DNA of 64,000 bases from Chitinophaga pinensis (GTDB lineage: Bacteria > Bacteroidota > Bacteroidia > Chitinophagales > Chitinophagaceae), in NCBI GenBank assembly GCA_945865645.1, contig CAMBEI010000004.1, positions 16,664 to 80,663 on the forward strand, in the 5' to 3' direction. Shown here piece by piece: positions 18,469-28,870 of the stretch. Position 1 is the first letter of the stretch; each line of letters opens with the position of its first letter. The translations under genes and the position numbers were made by a program. The notes under the pieces were generated by a model, which was not told the origin of the DNA, ran no database searches, and worked only from the letters and a program-made list of their open reading frames with translations.

Positions 18469-19614
18469 ATGATTGTAAATAATTTTTCCTCCATTTTTTT
18501 AAAATACGGGAAATTATGTATTTGGATATTGTGGTTAATTTCAACCTTTATTTATTTATGTATACATGGCGTAGTAACCGATCTTGAAGCTGCCAAATAT
18601 ATAGACGAAGCACACCTATATATTAGTAAAGGGGCATTCTCAGCCCCCAGATTTTATTTTTACTCTGCTACTATTTTTATAATTGCATTTGCTATAAAAA
18701 TAAAAATTGGCCTGTTCGGTGCATTTGTAATTCAGGCGCTGATTAACCTGTTTGCATTTCTCATTTTTCATAAAGCACTTACTAAAATATTTCTGAGTTC
18801 TTTTACACCAATATTGATAATTTTTTATCTGTTGGCATTTAGTCCCTATCAAAGTTGGATTGTTTTTTTATACACTGAATCTGTTTTTTTTAGTGCAATT
18901 TTAATTTTGATTTCAGTACTGATACTTTATAAGCCGCATAATTTAAAAAATATATCACTTATAATTACCACTCTCCTTTTCGCTCTCATCTCAAGACCAC
19001 TCGGAATATTATTAGGTATTGGCGTTTATTTATACTTTTTTTATAACGCTGATAAAAAATGGAAAGCCGTTATAGCATCTGGTTCTGTAATATTGATTGC
19101 ACTGGGTTATTTTTTCATAAATACTGTTTTTTCAAGTATTCACGACTGGCACATAACCCAGGCATTTGAAGAAGAAAGCATAATCTGTGACTTACCGGCA
19201 GCACAACCTTATCAAAAGCTAGATATAACTGCAACCGGCAGCCCTATTTACCAACTTTGGTACTATACCACACAAAACTTTTATCACTTTTTGAAATTTG
19301 CTGGGATTAAAATTCAGTACTTTTTTTTAATGACCAGAAATTATTACAGCAACACTCACAATTATTTTCTTTTATTAAATGTGATTCCGGTTTACCTACT
19401 TGCCTTATGGAGTTTTTTTATTAAGCGTCATTATTTCAGCAAAGGAATTATTGTTTTTTTAGTGAGTTCTATTTTGATTTATGCACTTGCCATTATTTTC
19501 CAATGCGACGATTATCATAATCGTTTCATTCTTTCTATTTATCCATTATTTGTTTTATTTGCAGCCTGCAGTGTTGAGTATTTTTGTTTACTTTTTTTTA
19601 AGAACAACAAATAA
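18469..19614 (+). CDS. polytopic membrane protein, GT-C glycosyltransferase-like
   Basis: 381 residues with about 9-10 hydrophobic helices. The first external loop after helix 1 carries acidic residues (VVTDLEAAKYIDEAHLY), where GT-C enzymes place their metal/donor Asp, and the C-terminal DDYHNRFILSIYPLFVLFAA resembles the last helices of PMT/ArnT-like transferases. That suggests transfer of a sugar from a lipid-linked donor, but no family is firmly recognised. It is convergent with the next methyltransferase gene and their 3' ends overlap by 27 bases. Confidence 0.6.
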   Translation: MIVNNFSSIFLKYGKLCIWILWLISTFIYLCIHGVVTDLEAAKYIDEAHLYISKGAFSAPRFYFYSATIFIIAFAIKIKIGLFGAFVIQALINLFAFLIFHKALTKIFLSSFTPILIIFYLLAFSPYQSWIVFLYTESVFFSAILILISVLILYKPHNLKNISLIITTLLFALISRPLGILLGIGVYLYFFYNADKKWKAVIASGSVILIALGYFFINTVFSSIHDWHITQAFEEESIICDLPAAQPYQKLDITATGSPIYQLWYYTTQNFYHFLKFAGIKIQYFFLMTRNYYSNTHNYFLLLNVIPVYLLALWSFFIKRHYFSKGIIVFLVSSILIYALAIIFQCDDYHNRFILSIYPLFVLFAACSVEYFCLLFFKNNK

Positions 19615-20463
19615 GCTTCCCGTGTCAGTATAAACGTATTTATCTTTCAATTTTAATATTCTGAAAACTGTCTTTAACAATTTTGCTAAAAAATTAAAAT
19701 GATAATAACTTAACCTGTTGACCAAAAACTGTATGTCCGCATATTGGCCACAATTATTTTGATAAATTACCTGTAAGCCATTACGATCGGCAAATGCTTT
19801 TAATGAATTCCTGTCGAAATAATGAATATGCTCAATTGGTTTATACTGAAACCATCTTTTACCAAGTAATTTTCTTTGAAAACTGTTATGATCCGGAGTT
19901 ACCATTATTATCACACCATCTTTGGTAAGCAAATCATTGAGTTTACTGAAAACTTTATCTATATCGGGAATATGTTCAATTACATCAAACAGAGTAATTA
20001 CTGAATATAAATTCTCTGATTCAAAATCCTCTATTGAGGATTTTGAAATATCATAACCACTTAGTTGAAGATATTCACACATTTCTTCATCCAGTTCTAA
20101 CCCTTTGGCAGTCCATCCTTTTGTGTTCATCAACTCCATGCAATACCCTGCTGCACAGCCAACATCAAGTGAAAATAATGGGTTAGTTACAGGTACATAT
20201 GTGCCTGCATCTTTTAACCAACGCTCAAAATTTTTAATCCGCAATCTTTTTTCCTGTTCATATCCAACATAGCCATAACCCATATTTTTAAAATAACTGT
20301 GCTTGTAAATTGAAGCAAGTTGCATATTCTCTACTCTTGGGTTTACGTAAACAAACCCACAATAGCTGCATTTTACAATTGAAAACCCCTGTTTGGTTAA
20401 CAATAATTTTGTTTCTTCATTACTGCATAAAGAACAGGAATAATTTTTCAGAATAAATTCCAT
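19588..20463 (-). CDS. class I SAM-dependent methyltransferase with N-terminal zinc ribbon
   Basis: 291 residues. The N-terminus has two Cys pairs (CSLCSNEE and CSYCGFVYVNPR), a zinc ribbon typical of methyltransferases acting on nucleotide sugars or lipids. SAM motif I is LDVGCAAGYCMELM, the acidic strand-2 end is LELDEEM, motif post-I is SVITLFDVIEHIPD. Substrate unknown; the closest general group is 3-demethylubiquinone/sugar methyltransferase-like (Methyltransf_23 type). Start is 52 bases after the hscA stop, so likely cotranscribed. Confidence 0.85.
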   Translation of the reverse strand: MEFILKNYSCSLCSNEETKLLLTKQGFSIVKCSYCGFVYVNPRVENMQLASIYKHSYFKNMGYGYVGYEQEKRLRIKNFERWLKDAGTYVPVTNPLFSLDVGCAAGYCMELMNTKGWTAKGLELDEEMCEYLQLSGYDISKSSIEDFESENLYSVITLFDVIEHIPDIDKVFSKLNDLLTKDGVIIMVTPDHNSFQRKLLGKRWFQYKPIEHIHYFDRNSLKAFADRNGLQVIYQNNCGQYADIQFLVNRLSYYHFNFLAKLLKTVFRILKLKDKYVYTDTGSLFVVLKKK

Positions 20464-20514
20464 TAACTATTTGTTGTGAAGGACTAAAATAATTGAACTA
20501 GGTAATAAAAAAAA

Positions 20515-22374
20515 TTATATTTTTTTCCCTGCCATAGCTTTACTTACAGCATAGTCCATAATTCTTTCTGCATAAGGCCTGGATATGTCATTCAGTTCTT
20601 CCGTTTTTGTTTGTATCAGGTTTTTATCATTCATATCAAGAGAAAGTTGCAATGCCTGCATGGCAAGTGAAGTTTCAGAAATTTCGGTTCGTGTAAGGTT
20701 ATCAAAATTCTTTTGCAGGAACTTTTCTGTTGTTTGCAACAGTTGCTCCCCTTCGGTTTTTGCTTCGGTTAAAGCACGCAGGTCCATATCTTCTTTGGCA
20801 TGCTCCATAGAGTCCAGCAGCATTTTTTCAACGTCTTCATCCGTTAATCCGTATTGTGGTTTTACTTCAATGGATTGTTCAACTCCACTTCGCAGTTCTT
20901 TTGCATTTACAACCAGTATACCATCAGCATTTATCAAAAAACTAATTTCAACTTTTGGCATACCTGCAGGCATTCCGGGAATGCCCGTTAAATTAAATTC
21001 AGCAAGACGACGGTTGTCTTTAACCATATCTCTTTCGCCCTGGTAAACCGCAATCTTCATTCCGCTTTGCCCATCCTTGTATGTAGTGTATTGCCTGCTG
21101 GCCCTTGCAGGTATTTTAGAATTGCGTGGTAATAAAACATCCATCAACCCACCCATGGTTTCCAAACCAAGCGATAAAGGTGTAATATCAAGCAATAGCA
21201 TATCGGTTGTATTCCCAGCCAGAATATCGGCCTGTATAGCAGCTCCCAAGGCAACCACTTCATCGGGGTCTACGGTGTCATTCAATCTCTTTTCAAAAAA
21301 AGCACTTACCATTTCTTTTACCAACGGCACCCTGGTGCTTCCGCCCACCATTACAATTTCATCTACTTCATTCTTTTTTAAACCGGCATCTTTTAAAGCA
21401 TTTTTACAGGATGCTATCGTTCTTTCAACAATGGGCTTTATTACTGCTTCAAAATTTTCCCTGCTTATAGAAATTTCTTTTTCTTCGTACACAGTTTTAA
21501 ACAACTCATTTGATGACAGGTATTTTTTTGCTTCCTCAGCTTTTAACCTAAGTATTTGTCTGTGTGTTGAGATTTCTCCTGCGAATGTATTTTCCGTAAG
21601 CCAATAATCAACAACAGCTGCATCAAAATCATCGCCACCTAAATAAGTATCGCCATTGGTTGAAAGCACTTCAAATATTCCACCATTAATATTCAATATC
21701 GAAATATCAAAAGTACCACCACCCAAATCATACACTGCAATTGTTTTTGCCTGTTCTCCTCCTTTGGAGGAGTTAGAGGAGGTGCCAAAACCATATGCAA
21801 GACTGGCAGCAGTAGGCTCATTAATTATCCTCAATACATCCAGTCCGGCAAGTTTGCCTGCATCCCGTGTAGCCTGGCGTTGGGCATCATTAAAATAAGC
21901 AGGTACCGTAATTACAGCCTTACTTACTGGTGTTTTTAAAATATGCTCGGCTTGTTTTTTTAACTCTTTTAATATTAATGAAGAAAGTTCAACAGGTGAA
22001 TAAAAAATATTTCCAACCTGTACTTTTACCAGCTTGTACTCATCATCAATAATTTTATACGCTAAGGATGCTGAATTATTTTTTACATCATTATAGGTTT
22101 TACCCATCAGCCGCTTGACGGAGAAAATTGTATTTGCAGGATCGGAAACCAGGTATTGCTTTGCTTCATTACCAACCGTGATATTGGCATTTTTTCCAAA
22201 ATGAATAACCGAAGGAACCAGTGAACTGCTGTTGTGTTCTTTTAAAGCCACGGGCTTTTTACTCTCAGGATGGATAATGGCAACCAGGCTGTTGGTAGTT
22301 CCCAAATCAATGCCTACAATTATTTCTTGCTGCTGCAAACTGCCTGTGGCTATGTTGATAGCTATTTTAGCCAT
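20515..22374 (-). CDS. hscA: Hsp70 chaperone, HscA type (iron-sulfur cluster assembly)
   Basis: 619 residues. Phosphate-1 loop [14 protein letters not shown], connect [41 protein letters not shown], phosphate-2 [12 protein letters not shown], adenosine loop [10 protein letters not shown], then a substrate-binding domain. An N-terminal extension ([17 protein letters not shown]) and a short lid without the DnaK C-terminal tail fit HscA rather than DnaK. A Ser/Gly/Lys insert ([12 protein letters not shown]) follows AYGFG. No iscS, iscU or hscB is in the window, so the Fe-S role rests on sequence type only. Confidence 0.85.
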   Translation of the reverse strand: MAKIAINIATGSLQQQEIIVGIDLGTTNSLVAIIHPESKKPVALKEHNSSSLVPSVIHFGKNANITVGNEAKQYLVSDPANTIFSVKRLMGKTYNDVKNNSASLAYKIIDDEYKLVKVQVGNIFYSPVELSSLILKELKKQAEHILKTPVSKAVITVPAYFNDAQRQATRDAGKLAGLDVLRIINEPTAASLAYGFGTSSNSSKGGEQAKTIAVYDLGGGTFDISILNINGGIFEVLSTNGDTYLGGDDFDAAVVDYWLTENTFAGEISTHRQILRLKAEEAKKYLSSNELFKTVYEEKEISISRENFEAVIKPIVERTIASCKNALKDAGLKKNEVDEIVMVGGSTRVPLVKEMVSAFFEKRLNDTVDPDEVVALGAAIQADILAGNTTDMLLLDITPLSLGLETMGGLMDVLLPRNSKIPARASRQYTTYKDGQSGMKIAVYQGERDMVKDNRRLAEFNLTGIPGMPAGMPKVEISFLINADGILVVNAKELRSGVEQSIEVKPQYGLTDEDVEKMLLDSMEHAKEDMDLRALTEAKTEGEQLLQTTEKFLQKNFDNLTRTEISETSLAMQALQLSLDMNDKNLIQTKTEELNDISRPYAERIMDYAVSKAMAGKKI

Positions 22375-22388
22375 GATTTTTTTATTTA

Positions 22389-22396
22389 CAAAGGTA
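22389..22396 (-). promoter_or_regulatory. -7 element TACCTTTG, hscA promoter
   Basis: Exact consensus on the minus strand 15 bases before the hscA ATG, after the porU2 terminator; leader would be very short. Confidence 0.55.
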
Positions 22397-22402
22397 GGAA
22401 AT

Positions 22403-22434
22403 AAAAAAGGCTGTCCCGAAAGTACGGAACATCC
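22403..22434 (-). terminator. terminator after porU2-like gene
   Basis: GGATGTTCCG (22434-22425) pairs with CGGGACAGCC (22418-22409), one mismatch and one wobble, 6-base loop, followed by T6. Confidence 0.75.
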
Positions 22435-22453
22435 TTATATAGTTCAATAATTA

Positions 22454-25400
22454 CTATCGTATCAATACCATTTTTCCATACCCTTTGTTAAAGTACTTAT
22501 CCGTATTATCGCCTTCGGCTTTATACTTATCCAGTGATTTACCATTCAGGTTTGTAAGCACCCTGTATAAATAAACCCCATTGGCCAGTTTGGCGCCGTA
22601 CATATCAGTACCATCCCATTTAAACTCGGTAATATTTCTGCCAACATGTATTGGCCCAAGTTCATCTTTCGTAATTTCTCTTACAATTTTACCGGTAATG
22701 GTCAATATTTGTATACGCATATTTTGCGGTACTTCGCTGCCGGTAATGGTAAATACAAATGCAGTTGATGTTGTAAACGGATTTGGATAATTAAGCAGAT
22801 TAGAAATCATTGCTTTTGTTATCACTGTAAATGTAACATGGTAATCAATAGCCCCGGCTGTATTACCAACCACATCCCTACCCGAAACGATCAATTCATA
22901 TTCGCCCTCTTCGGGGAAATAAGGCAGGAAGTCGATGGTGGCTGTATTATTGCCACTTGTTAAATTAGCCGGTGTAAAACGCATACTGTCGCCAAAACTA
23001 TAACTGCGTAAAGACCCGTCAGGGAAACGAACCTGCACCTTTATATAAGTAGTATCGATTAATGCCAGGAAACGACTTTCATCCTTAAGGTTTACCAGGA
23101 TATGTGGTTTAGCTGATACGATATCTTTATTAAGAATGTGTACACCATCAAAAGTAACATCAAGCAAGGGATTAAAATTATCCGCTTTTACATACAGGTT
23201 TTTAAACAATACATTATTAAAATGGTATTGCTCCAATTGATCGTTGCTTGGGTTCACATCTACAAAAATGGTATTGTTGCCGGGATAATTACGGGTATCT
23301 ACTTTATAACTAACAACCAGCGTATCTCCCGACAAAAGTACTTTTCCTTTTGAAACAGGTAAAGGAGTTGGAGTATTATTGCTTCCGGTGATGGTGAAAT
23401 TTATTTTCATGCTATCTGCAAAAGGGGTTTGACCGATATTTTTAAACGCAAGTTTAAAATCAATCAGTTCTCCCTGTTCAGCAGTATCCTTCATAGCAAA
23501 AAGAATATTTGGAGCAACTGCGCCTTCCGGTGCATAAGTACCATTCACTCTCCAGTATCTTAACTGGTATGGTGTTCCCTGTATAGTATCCTGGGTATAC
23601 ATCTGGAGTTTGATATAAGGGTATTGAACAGCATTTACTGCAGAAATATCAAGGTCTTTTGTGATTGAATCCACAGTATATAAAGTTGTTTCTGCTCCGG
23701 CCGGGGTTACTCCTATTACTTTAAATAATATGGAATCGCCACGGGTTGCTTCTGCAGGTTTACCACGCCAATGAAACTGGCTCCAGGATTTTACCGGCCC
23801 AAATAATGGAGAAGTAATTGTACCAGACCCTTTTGTTGATGGGGAGGAAACATCCAATACTAACTTATCAAATATCCCTTCAGATAGTTTGTAAACCGGA
23901 ATAAATGAATTATCCTGCTTTTTGTAAATAAAATTAAAAGCCCTGGGCCTGTTAAAGGAATCTATATCTACAAAGCCGGCATTTTTAAGGCGATGGTATA
24001 AGGAATTGCCGCTACCCATAACCAGGGTATCCTCCTGCCAGTCGCTGGCATAAGTATTGAGAGCAGGATTTGCATTTGTTCGCTGCATAGCCACCACATA
24101 ATACCCTGCAGGAACTTGGTCCAGGAAATTGACCGCTGCTATTCTTTTTGCCTGGGTTAAAGCAGTATAGTTAAAACTATATCTCCGGGTTGCACCACAT
24201 ACATTATCGCTGCCAAATTGCCCCGAGCCGCTTAAAACATTCAGTACCGGTTTAAAATCAATAGGATTAAAAACAGTAAATACAATCATCCCATTAAGCG
24301 TACAAACACTTTGTACAATATTAGCCCCGTCAACATTAACTTCAAAGTCCTGCGCCAGGGTAGCAGCAGTGGGGTAAACCCCATTTTTTAATTTAACGGC
24401 AACAGACGAGCTGCGGAACTGCCAACTATTGGCTGCATTATATTCAATATTAGTTACCGCAGACTTTAAATACTGGTAAGTATGAGACTGATTAAACCCT
24501 GCTATGCTGTTGGGTAAGTAAATGAAAGAAAAATTATTCCATATAAATGTATTACCCGAGGATGGCACTGTAGAAGTTCTCCAATAATAAACAGTACTGT
24601 CTGTGTATGTAATATTTGTGGGTTTAAATTCTATTATGCCGCCAATGCCACTGGCATTGTATATTTTTTTAAATGACGAATTGAATAATTCTGTTGTATC
24701 TACTTCCATAACATATTGCCTGCTGCTGTTTAACGGGTTAGCCTTACTGGCATAATAAGTTATGTTTTGCTGATTAATGATTGAATAGTTATATGGCGAA
24801 ATAGGACTCAACTCATCCTCAAAAATGTAAAAATCTTTAGATAATTCATTATTTGTTTCTGAAAGTTCGTTAACCTTAAAGTCTACATCTAAAGAAACCA
24901 GTAACTTATTTAAGCCCTTATCTGTGATTGGATTTATAGGTACGGCAAGGCTTACAGAATCCATGTATAAAATGGCCGGAATAATTTTATCGTATAAAAC
25001 CCTTATTGTATCATTTGGTAATTTTTGCCTGATGAGAACCCTGATTGAATCCCTGATTGCCCTGCCGATATTCATCATCTTTACATCCACTTTAAAGTTT
25101 TGATCGGCAACGGTTATGATGTTCGGTGTAAACTTCACCATTTGGTCTTCTATAACATAATCGGGTTTGGCAAAATTATTTATTCTTAATGCCGGATCAC
25201 CATGTAAATTAATTTCTTCAAGATGTATTCTGGTGTAGTAATCTAACGTTGGCGGATTACTACCTAAAAACTGTAATGTGGCTTTTATTTGATTACCCAC
25301 TGTGTTGCCATACATTTCGTAACCTATTTTTTGATAGCACTTGGTATTGTAAAAATTTAAGAACGGCGCAATGCCAAAATGTGTACTGCCTAAAAAACCA

Positions 25401-27517
25401 ATAGACCCTTTTTGATTAAGTAACACATATTTTTCTGATAAGGACATGCCAGAATAGCCATTTATTCTGGCGGGACTAAAAGTAAAAAAATTACCAACCG
25501 TACAACCGCTAATATGCATAAAAGGATACTTGCCTGCATTCTGATAATTTTCGGGATAGTTTAAATTAATAGCTAATTCATTAGCTGATGAGTGGCCAAA
25601 ATATTTTACGTAGCTGAGCCCTTCCTGAAACAATTCACTGATACGCTGACTTTGCTGCTGCTCAATGGATGAAACTGATGTTTTTGCAAAAGTTTCTACA
25701 TGTGCACCAAAAAGTGTATCCTGAATAGTGTTTTTATATCCACTCATATAAACCCCAAACTGTGCATTTTGCATACTATCTGATCCTCCAATAGTATGCA
25801 ACATATTCTTCATCCATGCTTTATCTGCAATAGTTTGACTTGACGATTGCTGCACCTGTTCATACTGTTTTATTTTGTCAAGATAATAACCTACTTCTGT
25901 ACCATTAATGGCTCCTAAACGGCCTATTGGAATTACCGGAACATTTGTACCCGGTGCACAAGAAAGTAAAACATCTGATGCCGGCCATCCAAATGTTTGT
26001 ACTAAGTTTAACTGTTCCGAAATAGGGTTACTTTGATTTGCTTTATAGTCAATATAGCCCATTCCTCTGCCCATGATAAATACATATTGTGGGGTTGGGT
26101 TAAATTGCTGACTGGCATATAAAATAAAATCTCGGATGGCAGCAGGGTGTTTCTTAATTCCAAATCCAAACTGATCATTTAACTCATCAATATTATAAAT
26201 TTTAGCATTATAACTTCCTCCTGCTGTTGAACTGCGATACTGCCGGTAGTAGTCTACATTATTTAACCCCGATCCATTATTATATAAAACAGGATTACTG
26301 ATAATTAAATAATTACCCTGATTAGAAGAAAGGCCATAATTAATAAATGTTTTAGTTACAAGTGATGTTATTAGGCCGATGTTTGAAGGATCTGCACTCA
26401 TCAAATTAAATTTACGTAATGTATCGAACGAAGGGGCTAATGCAAACTTAACCTGTCCTGCAGTACTAATATCACCTATGATTCGCTTGCTATTATTATA
26501 ATCATATAAAATAGGCGCGGTGCCATTATTATTAAAATTATCTATTACTAGGTAATTGCCTAAGGCATTATTTTTTAATTCAAAATAAAAATTCTTTTCG
26601 CTGTTAAAATTAAAAGTAGCCGGATAAGTTACAGAAAAACAACTAACCACAATACGATCCGTTGTATTAGATGAGTTTCCGTTTATACTTATAGATAAAC
26701 TAGACGAATTTGATAAAACAGATAAAGGCAGATTTCTAACCGTATCTTTTAGATAATTAAAATTAGACATAGGTTTTAATGAAACCTGTGTATTATAAAA
26801 TTTAGTAGACAGTTCTCTTGGATTTAATGCATTCCCCACGGCTGTTACTGTAAACATCACGCTATTAGCAGGCCCTGCAGCATATTTGTTTAGGTTAAAT
26901 ATAGATGCAGATAAGGCACAACAAGGAAATATATTATCACTGCTCCAACTCTCTCCAATATCATAAGATGAAGAATACACATATTCACCAATGACTCCAG
27001 CATACCCTTTATTAATCTGATTTCTATAATGAGTTTCTATGCGTCGCATAAAATAAGGATCAGCAGGTAATACGTTTCCAGCTGTATTATTAACTTCCGT
27101 TAAATATCTTAAATTAACTCCAGCTGCATTAACCGTAAGAAAATAAGTACTTGTATCAGTTTCTAAACTAAATTTTTCGCACATTTGGTAGTCTGAATTT
27201 CTATATAAATTTTTATCTGATTTACCATCATTCATTTCGCCCCAGAACTCCAAAAAATCTCCACTGTTTAAAGTTCCTGAAGCAACCGATGTAAACATGC
27301 GTACTTCTTTTCCATTACGCCAAAGTTGAAAATTTTGTGCGGGTACTGATCCTAATCCCGCAGCAACAAGTATAGGTTGATAAATTCGGGTTAAGGTATC
27401 CTTGTTTAATTGAAATTTAAAATAAGTTTTGCTGTAATCAATCCAATTATTATTTAATTGAGTAAAGCCCGTAATAGATAACAATAAAATAAAGTGTATT
27501 ATTAATATTTTTTTCAT
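22454..27517 (-). CDS. PorU2-like type IX secretion sortase, C25 peptidase
   Basis: 1687 residues, secreted (signal peptide MKKILIIHFILLLSITGFTQ). Residues ~430-800 form a gingipain-like C25 caspase-fold domain: NYLIISNP, PQYVFIMGRGMGYIDY, the catalytic His in YVKYFGHSSANEL and the catalytic Cys in MHISGCTVGNFF. After several Ig-like regions the C-terminus has NYPNPFTTST, TGKIVREI, WDGTDMYGAKLANGVYLYRV and ends KMVLIR, a FlgD/T9SS-type terminal domain. PorU is the sortase that cleaves C-terminal signals on type IX cargo at the outer membrane; the longer PorU2 type, paired with PorV2, occurs in Chitinophagales. It follows the PorV2-like gene by 19 bases. Confidence 0.85.
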   Translation of the reverse strand: MKKILIIHFILLLSITGFTQLNNNWIDYSKTYFKFQLNKDTLTRIYQPILVAAGLGSVPAQNFQLWRNGKEVRMFTSVASGTLNSGDFLEFWGEMNDGKSDKNLYRNSDYQMCEKFSLETDTSTYFLTVNAAGVNLRYLTEVNNTAGNVLPADPYFMRRIETHYRNQINKGYAGVIGEYVYSSSYDIGESWSSDNIFPCCALSASIFNLNKYAAGPANSVMFTVTAVGNALNPRELSTKFYNTQVSLKPMSNFNYLKDTVRNLPLSVLSNSSSLSISINGNSSNTTDRIVVSCFSVTYPATFNFNSEKNFYFELKNNALGNYLVIDNFNNNGTAPILYDYNNSKRIIGDISTAGQVKFALAPSFDTLRKFNLMSADPSNIGLITSLVTKTFINYGLSSNQGNYLIISNPVLYNNGSGLNNVDYYRQYRSSTAGGSYNAKIYNIDELNDQFGFGIKKHPAAIRDFILYASQQFNPTPQYVFIMGRGMGYIDYKANQSNPISEQLNLVQTFGWPASDVLLSCAPGTNVPVIPIGRLGAINGTEVGYYLDKIKQYEQVQQSSSQTIADKAWMKNMLHTIGGSDSMQNAQFGVYMSGYKNTIQDTLFGAHVETFAKTSVSSIEQQQSQRISELFQEGLSYVKYFGHSSANELAINLNYPENYQNAGKYPFMHISGCTVGNFFTFSPARINGYSGMSLSEKYVLLNQKGSIGFLGSTHFGIAPFLNFYNTKCYQKIGYEMYGNTVGNQIKATLQFLGSNPPTLDYYTRIHLEEINLHGDPALRINNFAKPDYVIEDQMVKFTPNIITVADQNFKVDVKMMNIGRAIRDSIRVLIRQKLPNDTIRVLYDKIIPAILYMDSVSLAVPINPITDKGLNKLLVSLDVDFKVNELSETNNELSKDFYIFEDELSPISPYNYSIINQQNITYYASKANPLNSSRQYVMEVDTTELFNSSFKKIYNASGIGGIIEFKPTNITYTDSTVYYWRTSTVPSSGNTFIWNNFSFIYLPNSIAGFNQSHTYQYLKSAVTNIEYNAANSWQFRSSSVAVKLKNGVYPTAATLAQDFEVNVDGANIVQSVCTLNGMIVFTVFNPIDFKPVLNVLSGSGQFGSDNVCGATRRYSFNYTALTQAKRIAAVNFLDQVPAGYYVVAMQRTNANPALNTYASDWQEDTLVMGSGNSLYHRLKNAGFVDIDSFNRPRAFNFIYKKQDNSFIPVYKLSEGIFDKLVLDVSSPSTKGSGTITSPLFGPVKSWSQFHWRGKPAEATRGDSILFKVIGVTPAGAETTLYTVDSITKDLDISAVNAVQYPYIKLQMYTQDTIQGTPYQLRYWRVNGTYAPEGAVAPNILFAMKDTAEQGELIDFKLAFKNIGQTPFADSMKINFTITGSNNTPTPLPVSKGKVLLSGDTLVVSYKVDTRNYPGNNTIFVDVNPSNDQLEQYHFNNVLFKNLYVKADNFNPLLDVTFDGVHILNKDIVSAKPHILVNLKDESRFLALIDTTYIKVQVRFPDGSLRSYSFGDSMRFTPANLTSGNNTATIDFLPYFPEEGEYELIVSGRDVVGNTAGAIDYHVTFTVITKAMISNLLNYPNPFTTSTAFVFTITGSEVPQNMRIQILTITGKIVREITKDELGPIHVGRNITEFKWDGTDMYGAKLANGVYLYRVLTNLNGKSLDKYKAEGDNTDKYFNKGYGKMVLIR

Positions 27518-27536
27518 CCTAGTCTTAAATTATTGT

Positions 27537-28646
27537 TTATTCAACTTCTTTTTTACCTACGATATTAAAACGTAAAGAAAATATATGGGTATATAATGGA
27601 TTAGATTGATTGGCAAGATTTGTAAATGCATAATCAAGCATAATATTTTTAATTTTAAATCCAGCACCTGCACTGGGCTGATAAATCCACACCTTTTTTA
27701 AATTTGTGGTATCCCCGTCTTGTAATGCTTTTTGAAAATTAGTTACCCCTGCTCTAATAAAAAACACGTTTTGAATGGACGCCTCTAAACCAATATGAGG
27801 ATCAACACTTATGGTATTGCCACTAAAAACAGTATTTCTTTTTCCATCAAAAGTTAAGTCTAGATTAGCCTCAAGCATCAGGTTTACTCCTTTTCCAAAT
27901 TTAAAATCATATCCCCCACCAATAATTAAACGCGGAGCAGTTAACTCTGTTGATTTTACGGGGATATCATTTTTGGTAAGATATAAAACCTCTTTTTCTT
28001 TTTCGGTAAATGTAAAAGACCAAGCATTAAAAGTAGTTGTTACATCACGAGCAACTATTCCTGCATGCCATTTTTCACCATGCAATTGTAATCCGGCATC
28101 TAAGCCAAAGCCCCAGGCAGATGCGAACTTTCCTACTTTACGATAAATTATTTTAGTATTTAATCCGAAACTTATCTTTAATTTTTCTGTATCTTCAAAT
28201 TTTTGTGCAAAGGAAAAAAGAAAAGCATAATCTGCCGATGAAAATGTTTGAATATTGCCATAATTGATACTACCATCTGGTTCTACTAAAAATAAGGTAT
28301 TAGGAATATCGTCTACTGCAAATCGTAAAATTGAAAACCCCAATGCACGTTTATTTTCCTGTATAGGAATAGCGCCAGAAATATAATCGTATTTGGCGAT
28401 TCCCCCAAAATAATCAGCATGCATAATCCCCATATTGGGGTAATCTCTAGTGCTGGTTAATCCAGCAGGATTCCAATAGCCTGCTGTAGCATCTTTTGCC
28501 GAAGCTATCTGTGCTCCACCCATTGCAAGTCCTCTAGCACCTGCTCCTATATTTAAAAATTCATTTGCGTATTTTCTAAACTGAGAAAAGCCAATTAATG
28601 GAAGAAAGAATAAAAAAAATAGAAGCACTTTATGGCAAAATTTCAT
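27537..28646 (-). CDS. PorV2-like outer membrane beta-barrel protein of type IX secretion
   Basis: 369 residues with a signal peptide (cleavage after LIGFSQ). The mature N-terminus FLNIGAGARGLAMGGAQIASAKDATAGYWNPAGL is the FadL-like PorV/PorQ signature, followed by alternating beta-barrel strands to the C-terminal LRFNIVGKKEVE. PorV-type proteins shuttle cargo from the translocon to the PorU sortase; the adjacent C25 gene supports this. It lies first in the two-gene operon. Confidence 0.87.
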   Translation of the reverse strand: MKFCHKVLLFFLFFLPLIGFSQFRKYANEFLNIGAGARGLAMGGAQIASAKDATAGYWNPAGLTSTRDYPNMGIMHADYFGGIAKYDYISGAIPIQENKRALGFSILRFAVDDIPNTLFLVEPDGSINYGNIQTFSSADYAFLFSFAQKFEDTEKLKISFGLNTKIIYRKVGKFASAWGFGLDAGLQLHGEKWHAGIVARDVTTTFNAWSFTFTEKEKEVLYLTKNDIPVKSTELTAPRLIIGGGYDFKFGKGVNLMLEANLDLTFDGKRNTVFSGNTISVDPHIGLEASIQNVFFIRAGVTNFQKALQDGDTTNLKKVWIYQPSAGAGFKIKNIMLDYAFTNLANQSNPLYTHIFSLRFNIVGKKEVE

Positions 28647-28663
28647 AATAACTATTAAGTTAA

Positions 28664-28775
28664 TTATTGAGTAAACTTAAATATAAAAGTTGAATAAGTT
28701 TGATTTCCATTAACATCATAATCATCAGTTAGTTCACCATTTTTAATTATTTTATATTTTTTATCAGCACTTTAA
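28664..28775 (-). pseudogene. orphan C-terminal coding fragment
   Basis: A reverse frame gives SADKKYKIIKNGELTDDYDVNGNQTYSTFIFKF then TQ and TAA at 28664; a stop lies right upstream, there is no in-frame ATG, and composition is protein-like. It may be the 3' remnant of a lost gene before porV2. Family not recognised; could be chance. Confidence 0.3.
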
Positions 28776-28870
28776 AAATAAGAAACTTGCATTTTTATCA
28801 ATATTTATAAGCATTTTTGCCTAATAGCACCCTAGGCAAGCATTTTATATTAAAAAATTAGAAAAAAATT

